Assembly (NCBI RefSeq): GCF_014529535.1
Contig: NW_023503374.1
Coordinates: 6,572,001-6,636,000 of the forward strand
Source of the DNA: Bradysia coprophila
Lineage: Eukaryota; Arthropoda; Insecta; Diptera; Sciaridae
Direction of reading: 5' to 3'
DNA length: 64,000 nt
Part shown: piece by piece, positions 1-11,859 of the stretch
Numbering within the stretch: position 1 is the stretch's first letter
How the letters are laid out: each line of letters starts with the position of its first letter
Notes under the pieces: generated by a model
What the model was told of the DNA's origin: nothing
The model's database searches: none
The model's input: only the letters and a program-made list of their open reading frames with translations
Position numbers and translations under genes: made by a program

Positions 1-2911
1 CATGTGAGTCAATATACAAATTGACTCACTAACTGATGTCCATTTGCTTTAATACCGCTACGTCTGGTCAAGAGTTCTTCAGCGATGTTAATTTCTAGTG
101 CTCGATACAATACAGTTTTCCTATCAGTCACTAAGTACATCGTTAATCTGTTTATATTTTGCACTAAATGTAGAAGTGCGTTGTTACCCCTCATAAGAAA
201 CATAACTTTCCATGAATTCAAAAGTTTTCAATTCAAAATTCCATAATTTCTACATTTAATGTAAACCGAAATATTACAATAGGTTAAAGTAGCCATTCTA
301 TCTACGTATATACCTTACGTAGATCGAATGACTAACAACTGTCTTAGGTTAACGTAAGTCATAGAATTTCCTTTTTGATTTTCTTTGAAATTTTCACATC
401 AGCAGATTTTTAATAGATGTTGGAGACCACATTCCACTAGCGATAGAAAGTTATGTTATGCAGTCTGTCGAATGTTTCCATACATTCTCTAAATATTTTC
501 AAATAATTTGAGAATTTGTAAGAAAAGTTTGAAGATAAGATTAAATTGCATTGGAAACTGGAATCGTATCTCTCATAAGAAGCCATGAAAAAGTGCACAC
601 TCCACGTAATATTGAGTAATGATTTATCGACTAACACATTATGGTTGTGACGAAAAACTGTTTACAATTAGGAAGTTATGTTCCACTTCGGTGGTTTTAC
701 ACAGTTCTATGTCGATTCAAACATCCGGAACCCTGTAACTTTTCCAGTTTATTCAGTTCTGACAATGTATTGGTATACGGAAAAGGTCAGTTACATTCGA
801 TGATTTAGATTGGCTAGTCACCTCGCGCTAGGAAATTTCCAACGATTTTCGTACCCGTTCAATTCCTTTGTTTCACATTATTAGCAGGAGGGGTTCGATA
901 AATTCATTCTTTTTATGCGGTACCGCAGTACTTAAACCATGGTTATGTACAATTTCAGAGAAATGTTTTTTACCACCTTTGGGTTTGTGCTTTTAGAAAG
1001 TAGGAGAAACCACACACAAAAAAGAAGATTTTTTTTTCTCCATATATCCGCACAAAGCGGTATGGTAGACGATGACCTTTTTTATAGAGATGAAAAAGAT
1101 ATATAAACGAAGCCTTGGTTAAAAAAACAAAATCATAAAATTCAACATAAATAATAAAATTGCTTTAGATAGACATGAAGCTACATCGGAACTAACACCG
1201 CTAACACTAAAAACTTTATTTTTTTAATCAATTCATACTTTCATGTTCCACTTCCTTTTAATTCGCTTTGCTAATAGTCACTCATCAAGAACGAAATGGT
1301 CGATCGACATATATAATTCATATTTTCATTAAAAATTTACATTGTAAGCTTGAGTGGAAACTAATATTGCGTGTGATAAATATAAAAAATAACCAAAAAA
1401 ATGAACGTTGATTTTCTAATGAAAAACAGAGATTGTGTTGTTTGTCGATGCTATAATACAGGTCTTTGGTTCTCTTTGTTGCAAAGCAATAGGTGCAAAC
1501 GCGGTATTTTTTTTGGAGGTTGAGGACAACGGAGAACAATTAATTTACCAAAACGTAATAAATAAATCGTTTCGACAAAATGTTTTCGATTCACCGAGAT
1601 GATAATTCAGAAATGTAATTCGTAATAATTTATGCATTGAGTCCTCGATTGAATTAGTAAAAGTTACACCAGGCACAATAGAAAATAGAAATCCACCGAA
1701 AATTCATCTGGTGCCACCGTTTGTAGAATAGAATGTGTACACATAACTGTCGGGTTTTCGTTGGTAATTACATTACGGGTTTATTGTACCGTGATAATTG
1801 ATATGTCATTGTGATAAGAGTATTGAGTTTGAGCTAGTCTTTCCTTCATACATATATAATACATCATCGACCCATAAATTCATATTTAATTTGTCAAATG
1901 ATAAGTTTTCTGATCGAAATTTAATATTTACATTCCACAGACAAGGCACACGAGCCAAAATGTCTATTTATTATTGGTGGAACAGGGTAGAAAACAATTT
2001 GTCTAAAATTGTTCAACTTCCGTCTGTGTTAATTTGAAAGCGTCGGATGACCCTAATATATAGAATCCAATTATTTTAATCTAAAAACGTGTACCTTCTT
2101 CATCCCTTTTTTGCTCACAAATTCATTTTGGTGTGCGTGTTGGACATATACGTATATAATATAGAAATACAGGCAGTGACTCATTAAAAAATTTTATCAG
2201 CAATTTGCGTTCCGTGCTTGCATTTTGTTTGGGTTAAACCAATGATAATTCGAAAGGGTTAACACAATATTGGTTGACTGTTAATAATGCTAATAATAAA
2301 TTAGAAGTGAAAATATTTTGACATCCAGTTGTGTCAATCCGGAAACGCTTGTGACATTAATTGAAACCATAATTCTCGCTTTATTTACTAAACCTATTTA
2401 TTACATGACTTCGACGAATGTCAAATTTGTGTCGCACTTGCACCAGCAGGTTTACATACATACATACATAGTGTTTAACGTGAGAATAACGATACCTTCT
2501 GAATCACTTTTTCTTTGAAATACGATTTCTCGTGCGTTACGATTCCACTGGAGCAATAAGTTCTCAAGGTTCTCGAGAAGGAAAATTCGCATATAGCTCC
2601 ATTTTCTCGTGAATCACAATTTCTCGAGAACCATTATTCCTCGAGTGTTACGATTCCTCGAGATCTACACTTCCTCGACTGTTGTGATTGTGGTTCTTTG
2701 GTAAAGATAATTTGTCAAGTCGTGGTAGAATTTAAATAAGAAATAAAGAATTTGCTAGCATGTATGTTACTTTTGTAAGACAGAGGTGTATTAAACTACT
2801 ATGCCTTCTGTAAAATATGAACCAGTTGAAAAAACCGACCTGGTTCGACACAAAATTGACATTCGTTAAGTGGAATATCCGTTACTTTCTCTCAAACAAC
2901 GTTATTTTTAG
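1..2911. other. Intergenic / non-coding stretch
   Basis: No convincing coding region is visible here; all open frames are short, AT-driven and lack family motifs. Between about 2,520 and 2,700 there is a run of imperfect short repeats built on CTCGAG and TTCCTCGA motifs, and a small ACAT microsatellite lies near 2,453-2,470. The right end may contain 5' non-coding exons of the PKA-inhibitor gene that follows, because that gene's coding exon starts right after a splice acceptor (TTATTTTTAG, ending at 2,911). Confidence 0.5.
2520..2700. repeat. Imperfect CTCGAG-type short tandem repeats
   Basis: The phrases TTCTCGAGAA, TCCTCGAGTG and TTACGATTCCTCGAG recur with variable 20-30 bp spacing over about 180 bp. 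No unit is perfectly conserved, so this reads as an old degenerating minisatellite. No coding frame runs through it. Confidence 0.5.
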
Positions 2912-2934
2912 TGTTACGACTACTAGCCGCTATA

Positions 2935-3201
2935 ATGGAGCAGGCATCGTCAACGACAACAGCAACCACTTCAACGAATGCCGACGCACATCAGAACGAT
3001 TTCTATAACACCGGTCGGGTGGGACGACGGAATGCGTTGCCCGACATATTAAACAGTCACTGTACAACATCAACGGCTGATTTGCCGGACAAATTAAGTG
3101 CTCTAACTACCAACGATCCTCTGGAGGCGAATACATCCACACAATCCGGATCGAATGCGGATCATGCGAGTGCATCTACAGATCTTATGAACAATACGTG
3201 A
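2935..3201 (+). CDS. cAMP-dependent protein kinase inhibitor (PKI family), 88 aa
   Basis: Small protein expected to bind and block the catalytic subunit of protein kinase A and help export it from the nucleus. The pseudosubstrate is seen directly: Phe23, then Arg28, Arg31-Arg32-Asn33 and Ala34 in the string GRVGRRNALPDI. Phe23 to Ala34 is eleven residues apart, the same spacing as Phe10 to Ala21 in mammalian PKI-alpha, with Ala in the phospho-acceptor place and a hydrophobic residue after it. A Leu-rich stretch further on (ADLPDKLSALTTND) sits where PKI proteins carry their nuclear export signal. The rest is Ser/Thr/Asn-rich, as is usual for this family, and the length (88 residues) is close to the usual 70-80. 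The start is the first ATG after a likely splice acceptor at 2,911; the whole protein is in one exon. Assignment rests on the motif only. Confidence 0.85.
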   Translation: MEQASSTTTATTSTNADAHQNDFYNTGRVGRRNALPDILNSHCTTSTADLPDKLSALTTNDPLEANTSTQSGSNADHASASTDLMNNT

Positions 3202-4481
3202 AGGTGAGAGGTATGATTTTTGATTTGTTTGCTAGGGGGTGTAGGAAGAAATTTTCCTTAACATTAACAAACCAAAAAACAAACAAAAAAAGACGAAACA
3301 GGACTCAGTCAATTTGCCTCAATTTGGTCAGCAAACAACTGAATTTCAGCAATGTAACCGTAATTATACATCAATTAAGAGTAGATTTTTCATTAAGAAT
3401 ATTTAGCGAAAGCCAGCCAAAAAGAAATTGATTTTTTTTTAAATGTATTTCGATGGTAAATTTACCTATTATGAATATAAGGAACCGATATGATGGTCGA
3501 TGACCAGACCACAGGAGATACATACAATATTGTAACGATACACCTCGTATAGATGTAATTATAATTAATTAGAGTAAAAACAAAAAAAAAACAAATTTAT
3601 TGATTTCTTTGTTGTGTGTACGTCTGAACGGTATAGAAAGTGTAACAAAATATTTCTCAGCAACAACAACAAGAACATTCATTAGGTTTATGTTGGTCAC
3701 TGGACAGAATTATGGGTATGATAACGATACTAAAATACACATTTTTTCGGCTACACATTTTGAACTATTGATTTTGTTTCAAATTAAAACTCTAATTTGT
3801 TTGTATCATGCGACCCTGAAACATATTTCCTGAATCTTTCGGACGATGACTCGTACATATTGAGGGGACGGTTAGCCGACTTACATCTTTTTCCTAGATA
3901 ATAAATGTTTTTCCGATTTGTTAATGGCATACATTTGAAATTAGTCATTTTCGTATTGACATTACAACGTATAGGCATAATTGACACTACAAGCACGCTT
4001 CCCGCATTTAAGCATACGAAAGTCGAATTGTCCAAGTTGGAAGGATAGTTGAGAGAAATGCATCAACCGAAAAATTTTTATCTGGGAAATGTCTTTTTGT
4101 GATGGTAAGTGCATAACTCTCTTCAGTTGATGCATGGAAATTTTTCTTATCTGTCCGTAAAAACCTAGAAATCCAATCCGTCCGAATTCTAATGATACGA
4201 AACTAAACGAAAACAGATTCGACTTTTTCCTTGGTCACCAGAAGGAACCCTTACTCTGTAAAAGCTAACAAAAATCATGAAGTAGAATCCCGCTCTTTAT
4301 TATAGTTTAGTGCTTGTCTACACTTAGACAGAGGGATTCTTTTGAAAAACAGAAGATCGAAATCGGACGCATTTTCCAGTGGAATTTTTTATATGGGCCT
4401 AGAAAGGTATTAGCCCTAGAAGCCAAAGCCGATTTTCAAAAAATTCTTTGAACCTTGTTTGTCTAGTGTGAGGTGACCAAA

Positions 4482-4747
4482 AACCGAAAACATGCACTTT
4501 TCTTACAGAAATTTCTCCAGTTACACGAGCCGTACAAGGTCGTGTGGGGTGTCATTAGAAAGGTAATTGCATGTACTTTCGGGGCAAATAGGGTCTTATT
4601 TGGTTAAAGATATTCATCCACGCTGAGATATGTGCAGTTGAAACCTGAAAACTTATGCTTTTCTTACAGAAAATTCTCGAGGAGCACGAAACGTACGTGG
4701 TCGTGTGGGGTGTCATTAGAAACGTAATTTTATGTTCTTTCAGGACA
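4482..4747. repeat. Two diverged direct repeats of about 105 bp
   Basis: Copies at about 4,482-4,587 and 4,642-4,747 share TTTTCTTACAGAAA, then an ACACGAG/GCACGAA block, then GTCGTGTGGGGTGTCATTAG, and a matching downstream segment ending in GGGCAA/GGACAA. They are separated by about 55 bp. The pattern is a local tandem duplication or two old copies of one repeat; no coding frame is shared. Confidence 0.7.
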
Positions 4748-5390
4748 ACGAGAGTGTTAAGGAGTTTTTTAGGTCTCTTTTCACGTGACACCTCTTGGTT
4801 CATTGTTTAGTTTGTCCTGTACATTTCTCGATCAAGTGACTCTTGTTCCAAAACAAACTATTCTCGATAGTCACCCCCCTAATATACCACCAAATGGTGA
4901 CCACCGATATTGTATATAATATATTCACAATAATGATAGCAAAGCTAAATTTCCGTCTGACTGTCTCAGTTCAGGTACCAACGATTTCCATTTGCTTGTG
5001 TGTATTTAATGCTCACTCTCCCGAGAACCGTATTGCTATTCATTTATGCAAATTTAATGGATATCGTGCAGGACCTGTTTATCCAACCAAAAACAGGAAA
5101 AATGTGATGTTGTTATTTTGAAAAATTATGTTATTATACACGATCTGAAAGGCGTTGAGATTATATATATATTTGACTGTTACTTATTATATGTTCACTT
5201 AAAAGAAAGAAAAAAGGTTGACTGGCCAGAAATAGGAAATAAAAATGTACGTTAAGAACGAATAGTAACGACTTCACCGCACACGATATTATCACTAAAA
5301 GAAAAAAGATTTTTTTTGATAGGAGTTAACCAGACACAGCCAAATTGAGTCGGTCTTTGGAACTTTTAACGGAATAATTTCGTGTGATGT

Positions 5391-5546
5391 GAGGGCCGTT
5401 CATAAATTAGGTAACGCAAAAATCAAAATTTTCGAAACCTCCCCGTTCGTGGAAATGATAATGATAACTTAAAAAAAATATGGTCCGTCACGCAAGCCTT
5501 ACACCCCTAATCCCCATTTTGCGTTACGTAATTTTTGAACGACCTC
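5391..5546. mobile_element. 156-bp MITE with ~30-bp terminal inverted repeats
   Basis: The left end reads GAGGGCCGTTCATAAATTA and continues into GGTAACGCAAAA; the right end is its near-perfect reverse complement (TTTTGCGTTACGTAATTTTT, then GAACGACCTC). C-rich tracts just inside each end complete the fold. Non-autonomous DNA elements with CGTTCATAAATTACGTAACGC-like ends are common in arthropod genomes; the superfamily is not decided here. Confidence 0.7.
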
Positions 5547-6922
5547 TTGGTGGATAAAACATAACGAAGGGCACAAGTACCATTATTTGTAGAAGTAACG
5601 AAGTTTTGATTTTGGTTTGTGCTTGTTAATCCATAGACTATAGTTTCGGATAGTAATTTATTTTTGCAAAATTTAGAATGAGAAATTTATTTATTTACGA
5701 ATAATATTTATGTGACTAAAATAAGTAACAACAAAAATTAATTGTAAACAATTAAAGCAGAAGAACTTTGACTTAATTTCAAACAATTTAATTTGTATCT
5801 TAAATTTAGATTATCATTTTTAGATAAGCTGAAACAATAAATTTTATGATTTCATGTAAAATGGTTTTGTTTAAAAGATCAATAACGGAGATCGCGTGTT
5901 CTTAACAAATATATCGACAATAGACCGAGTGCTATTTTGACAAAAAAGTTTCGAACGTCCATAAAAATCAAATTTAGCATGATTACCACAAGAACAAATG
6001 TTTATATTTATTTTTATTAAATTATTTAAGAAATACATTGCCATCCCGGTGCCATCCCGATGGTCAATTTGTTTCATAGCAGAAACTCTAAAAAATGTAA
6101 AATAGGATATTATTCCACAGCTGATAGGGATATTTTGTTTGTTATTATTTTTGGCAGCCATGTTCGTTTTGAAGCAAATTTTGGAGACTCACTTTGACGT
6201 CAATTTTCTATTATTTCGCAGCATTTTAATCGGTGTAGATGTATATTAAATGATTAATTGAACTGTTGTGGTCACTTTAGACGTAAAATATAAACATATC
6301 ACTCAATAATTAATTATAGAAACAAACATCAACTACACACATACACCGGCACAAATTTCGTTTTGATTTTTTATAATTTCACTGAACAAATGTTATACAT
6401 ATGTCGTTCGTTCATAAACATTTCGAACTTCATTTTTGACCACTTTCTTCTGGATAAAAAGTTTTATCTTTTACGTCCGCTATCGCTCATATTAAACTGT
6501 TTTTTCCGAAAATTTTCATGTGTTCACCATTTTAAACTATCAACATCACCAAACTGTCAACGATCAAAATATCCCATTCGGCGCCATTTTGGCTTTTCGT
6601 TTTAACTCTGGTAATTCAGAATGTGGTCTTTCTTTTTAAGCGCTTAAATTTTCAAAATTTTTCTGAATCTTTCATACTCAAATTAAAAATACTAACTAAT
6701 ACTTTTTCAACTATTTATACACGTTCCGAGCGTTTTTTCTATGTGTTCATTTGGTAAAAAATAAATTTCGTCATATGAACACGGTCTATTGTGGACGATT
6801 CTCTAAAAATAGAGAGTTAATTGCGGACCAACATATAGACCAAGCGATGGTATAATATAAAACAGTCAACACTTTGAAATTGAAGGGAGGCGAACAATCA
6901 ACAATTTCCCATGCTTGAACTT

Positions 6923-7210
6923 TCTTGTCATACACTGAGTGATAAATGCTTTTTTAGGCATTAGATGTCTAATTATCACTGAGGCCGCAAGGTAGGTATG
7001 AATGTATTTTTCGCAGTAGATGTCGATTGTCGACCCGAGGCGAAGCTAACGCTCGTTCGTGTTATGTACAGAAGTGTAACGATCTCATTACCCCTCCTAC
7101 CACATAATAATTATTTTAGTCGCTAGATGTGGGAATCGAGGCCGCAGGCCGGGTGTGACAATTTATGCATCGTGTGCTTAAAAAAGCATTTATCACCGAG
7201 TTGCATACAA
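6923..7210. mobile_element. Foldback / MITE-like element, ~290 bp
   Basis: The ends form an inverted repeat around GAGTGATAAATGCTTTTTT on the left and AAAAAAGCATTTATCACCGAG on the right, with partial pairing further out. Inside are GAGGCCGCAGG and GAGGCGAAGC segments typical of repetitive DNA. No coding capacity. Confidence 0.6.
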
Positions 7211-9512
7211 CGTTTTTTTCAATAGAAGTTTTCCAGCGCTAAGTTTAAATACATTGTTAAAAAGCGTCAATATTCGTGAATTTGCTTCAGCGCCACTGCG
7301 GCTTTGGTCACTGAGTTGAGAAAAAAATATTTCCGATAACCGATATGACGACTGATTGGTCTTATTAATTGCATAAGTGGGTCAAAATTATCGTCAGTAC
7401 GTTCGGTATTTTATCAATGAGTTCACATTGCTTCTTCATAAAGTAAGAACTGAGGACCATACTTCACTTAATGAATAATTTCTGAGCAATAAATGCATCA
7501 ATCACCTTGCATGTCTCAACTTGTAATGTTAACCAATGTAGCTCTTCCATTGCATCTTCCATTGACTCTCTACTGTACGATTCACTACACGCATTAATTT
7601 TCAACATCATTCTTTCATCTTTACTTATCATAATAATTAAATCCTACCCAGCTGCGGATCTGCATCAGTCGATTCAGTTAATCTAATCTCTTTGTCTCTA
7701 GTGTCAATAAAGCGTACTCTTAGGAGCAACGTTCTTATATAGCCGCTGATAAAGACTACAAAATGTCTCGCAGCCGTAGATTGCTAAACTATAAAACATT
7801 GGACGAGAGAGCTGAAATTTTCCATCATTTCTACACTGAAAAACAAAACTTTCAACGGAATGGAATATGAGTTCACCAATTGGAATTAGAATATTATGTC
7901 ACTTAATCGTATTACAAAAAATGCGCAAATGCCATTTTCAATCGACTTACAATTTGATGTAATATATTACGATTTAGTTGCACCGAATTTTTCGAAATGT
8001 CATTTGTTAGAATTTAAATATAATGAGCCTGCAATGTACATACAACTCTTCGAGTTCAGGTGTAAATAATAAAGCTGTGCGGGCGTACCTAATTTTTATG
8101 CGATCTACTGAAACAATTCACTCCGAAGATGCATTTCGAGGTGCATTATCCAAAAGTAATGGCACCAGTCGGTCTTCTTTGTTTCATCAATGCGTTTTGA
8201 ATCGTAATTGTACTGAAATCGTGTCTGTTTAAAATTAGGATGCGGTAGCGGTATGCACATTTCTTTATAAATTTCGATTCAAAATTTCAAAGTGGGAAGC
8301 TAAGTGGAGTCGTGAAGTTTTTGCATCTAACTTCCGCTGTGACTCGGCTTTACCCTAAGTTTTATTGACGACTAATATGGTCGTAAAAGGATTCTGGGGG
8401 TTCTGGGAAGAGGTCATACCAACTGGAAAATCAGTCGACGATTTGGATTGATCATTGATATATTTGTTCATCAAAAAACATCAAACATCCAAAATGTACC
8501 TGAAACAGCGAATAGGTATGGCAATACAACGCACGATCGCTGCCAGAGTTATGGCCCATACTTTCGGTGAAGATCATAAAGGGCTGTATGAAATATTTTA
8601 TATTTTACAAAATATTTAAGAATTATGTTGTAATTGTAATTCAAATCAAATAAAAGAATCATTCTTACAGTAAAACAAGCATCAAATTAACGATTTAAAT
8701 ATGTGCATTCAATTGAACTTGTATCGGGCAGCACTTCCCATTTCATTGAAATATTATACCAGTTTTTGGTATTTTTGTGCGGTCTACACAGCAAACTGTT
8801 CTAGTTGTGCTGAAATACCATCTCGTGATATAATATTCATTGTGGTAGTATTATATTCTTTCTGGTAGTAAAAATTACTAGCAGAGCTCTAGTAACGTTT
8901 TTAATTCACCATTTTTGACAACCAGAATAGCAACATTAACAAGGCAATGATCAAGAGGTCGTCGGATCAAATACAGCTGTCGGCAAAAAAAAATCGAAGT
9001 AGGAATTTATAAGGGGAAACATTGTCCAATGATTGAAAAACAACTCAAATTGCTATTCAATTGCTTTTTTTTAAGAAATTAAATTATTTACTACTTATTT
9101 ACTACTTAAACCAAACAAAATATAAAAACCTTTCGTTACTAAAAAGGTGACAACACATTTGTACTAATACAATTGAGAAGAAAGTTATAATGCCACTCGG
9201 TGACATACTACACAACCGAATGGTATATTTAAAAACCGAATTGTTTGTATTTAGTAACTACCATTTGATAGCATAAATTTGCAATTGCAATCAGATAGTA
9301 TTAGTGTAAAATAAATGTCTTGTCACCTTTTCGGTAACGAAATGGTAATATTTTTTTTGCGTGTACAAACTGAGATTTAAGTTTTGTTTGGCACCAATTT
9401 CTACAGAAAGTCATAGCAAGTGTTACGCACCGTAGATTACATAGTCGACAATACGCACTATATGTAATTTATCGTGATTTGGAACGATCTGAATTAGTAC
9501 TTGAATTTCGAA

Positions 9513-11859
9513 ATGAAGTGCCAAAGTGAAACCTCAACCGCAACCGATGGCGTTTTAAGGTTTTCATTGTTTTTTTGTTTTATATGCAATGCCATGGACT
9601 TCATGGAACGTGAAGGAAATATCTGAAAGAATGTTTCCCATTATTTAAAGATCAGTTGACCGAGAAGAAGAGCCATTAACATGGATGTTCTGGCGAAAGC
9701 GTCGTTACTTTGTTGTTATGATGGTGCATCTGGGATACATTGCAAACTATTCGATGCGGGTTAATCTAAGTGTAGCAATTGTTGAAATGACAAAAAATCG
9801 AACAATACAGTATGAAGATGGAACGAGTGGTAATGTACGACATCGACCGGAATGAAATATATTTTTTTATTATCGACAATAATAATGTACGTGGAGTAAT
9901 TGCAGGAACAATATTTTAACTGGAATTCACAAGAGCGTGGTATAATTTTGAGCTCATTCTACTGGGGATACATTTGCACCCAGATTGTTGGTGGGTTTTT
10001 ATCGAAGAGATTTGGTGGTAATCTGGTGCGTTCACATGAGAATTATGTCTCGCAGTTATAATGACACACATTCTAGATATTCGGCCTTGGAATAGGACTC
10101 ACAGCAGTCTTGACACTACTGATTCCTTGGCTAGGAAAAACGGTGGTTGCAATTGTAGTTATTCGGGTTCTGCAAGGTTTATGTGAAGGTGTTACATTTC
10201 CTTGCATACATGATGTCTGGCTGTTTTGGGCCCCAATACCAGAACGTTCAAGAATGGCTTCGATTGGTGTTTCAGGCATGTTGGTGGGAACCGTTATATC
10301 TTTGCCGATCAGTGCACTTTTAGCTACATCTTTGGGATGGGAGAGCATATTCTATGTTTTTGGTTTGATATTTTTTGACTTATCTTTTACGTTCAATACA
10401 TTCTCAGAGGTACGTGTTGGCTTCATTGAAAACTAATTACTGGTCGTCCGCGACCAATCAATTTAATTTTTCAAAAACACAAAGTTAACGTAGTTATTTA
10501 TGTAACACAACTGATGCCGCAGTTGTATTTGATCCAATCGCCACCCTGAACTGACTTGTTAAAATTCTAATGCGGATCTGACTCAGCTACATTGTTTTAC
10601 GACTCACTTGTTGATTTTCAGAAATCTGGGAATATATTGAAATGAATAACCGCGTCCTGCAAACGTTTTATCCTTAACTGAATCACTTATTCCACAAAGG
10701 TGGACTCGGCATTTTATGGCACATAACTTGGGCAATTTTTGTTAGATCGTCGCCCGCTCAGGACAGTTATATATCTAAGGATGAATTAGATTACATACAG
10801 AATAATGTCAGCATTGCCGACGAAACGACACGAATCGTTCCATGGAAATCATTACTGACTTCGAGAGCTGTATATGCAATAACAGCGGCACATATAACTG
10901 ATAATTGGGGCTTCTACACGTTGATAACACAAATGCCATCGTTTTTGAACGGTTTGTTGTAGTCCATAAACCGCAGAAGCAGGTTGTAATTCCCACTGCT
11001 CATTTTAGACGCTCTTCATTACAATCTTGAAAGCTCTGGACTTTTATCGGCCATTCCATATCTCTGTATGAGTATTTCGATACCAATAGCCGGTATTTTA
11101 GCAGATGTTCTACAAAATAAGAAACTTCTCACAACTACCCAGGTAGGTATTCACGTCGTTGTAGTGTGCACTATATCATTAAAACAAAATCAATACTTTC
11201 GTCTAAGGTTCGAAAGTATTTCAATTGTGGTGCTTTCACCATACAAATGGTCTGTATGCTTATGGCAGGTTTTCTTGTTCACCGTTTGTGGAGTGTTTTA
11301 CTAATCATTGTTGGAGTTGGTATTGGTGGATTTACATTGACAAGTTACTCGTAATGAATTATCGATTGTCTACAGAAAGTCGATTTATTTAACATTACAT
11401 ACACTTCTTAGTATCAACCCTCTTGATATAGCTCCTGCATATGCCTCTCTTATTCTTGGCATCTCAAACACATTTGCTACATTGCCAGGCATTATCAGGT
11501 AAAACATTAACACAAGGAAAAGTATGCAATTTATTGAATCGACTTTTTATCTACCACCCCCATCCCATGCAGTCCCGCATTAACTGGATATTTAGTGCAA
11601 AATCAGGTACGGTGTTTCTACAAAAAAAAACTTTCCATTGATGAAAGAGTCAATGGTAATCACCACTTCCCTTTCATAGACAATAGACGAATGGAGGATT
11701 GTGTTTTATATCGCAGCTTCTGTATACGTATTTGGTATAGTTGTATATTGGTTTTGGTGTTCGGGAGAATTGCAACCGTGGTCAGTGTCAGGTGCACGCC
11801 GCGATAATGAAATAAGAACTAAGGCAAGTCGTAAAGTGACCGACCAGGTATCCGACTAA
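9513..11859 (+). CDS. SLC17-family (sialin / phosphate cotransporter-like) MFS transporter, 10 exons
   Basis: Predicted 488-residue membrane carrier of the major facilitator superfamily, SLC17 group (organic anion / phosphate symporters). Exons: 9513-9559 (least certain), 9651-9834, 9906-10025, 10077-10362, 10700-10951, 11009-11142, 11208-11350, 11412-11498, 11573-11606, 11680-11859; all joins are GT-AG and keep frame, and the total is a multiple of three. Family signatures seen in order: [20 protein letters not shown] with NLSVAIVEM in TM1; the extended Asn-rich loop; [64 protein letters not shown] with LPGIISPALTG; and the [10 protein letters not shown] and SGELQPW end. The length fits the family (about 470-500). 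The first exon is a guess made because the TM1 exon lacks an in-frame ATG upstream. Substrate cannot be told from the sequence. Confidence 0.88.

Larger units (their letters stand above)
3202..9512. other. Long gene-free stretch with MITE-like repeats
   Basis: Apart from probable 3' UTR of the PKI gene at its left end, no gene is recognised. It contains two diverged direct repeats (4,482-4,747), a short foldback near 4,045-4,140, an inverted-repeat element at 5,391-5,546 and another at 6,923-7,210. An open frame from a true ATG at 8,023-8,232 (69 codons, Ser-rich) shows no recognisable motif and I do not call it a gene. Confidence 0.5.

Noticed and set aside
8023..8232. 69-codon Ser-rich ORF from a true ATG
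   Set aside because: No motif, no neighbouring exons, and length within chance expectation.
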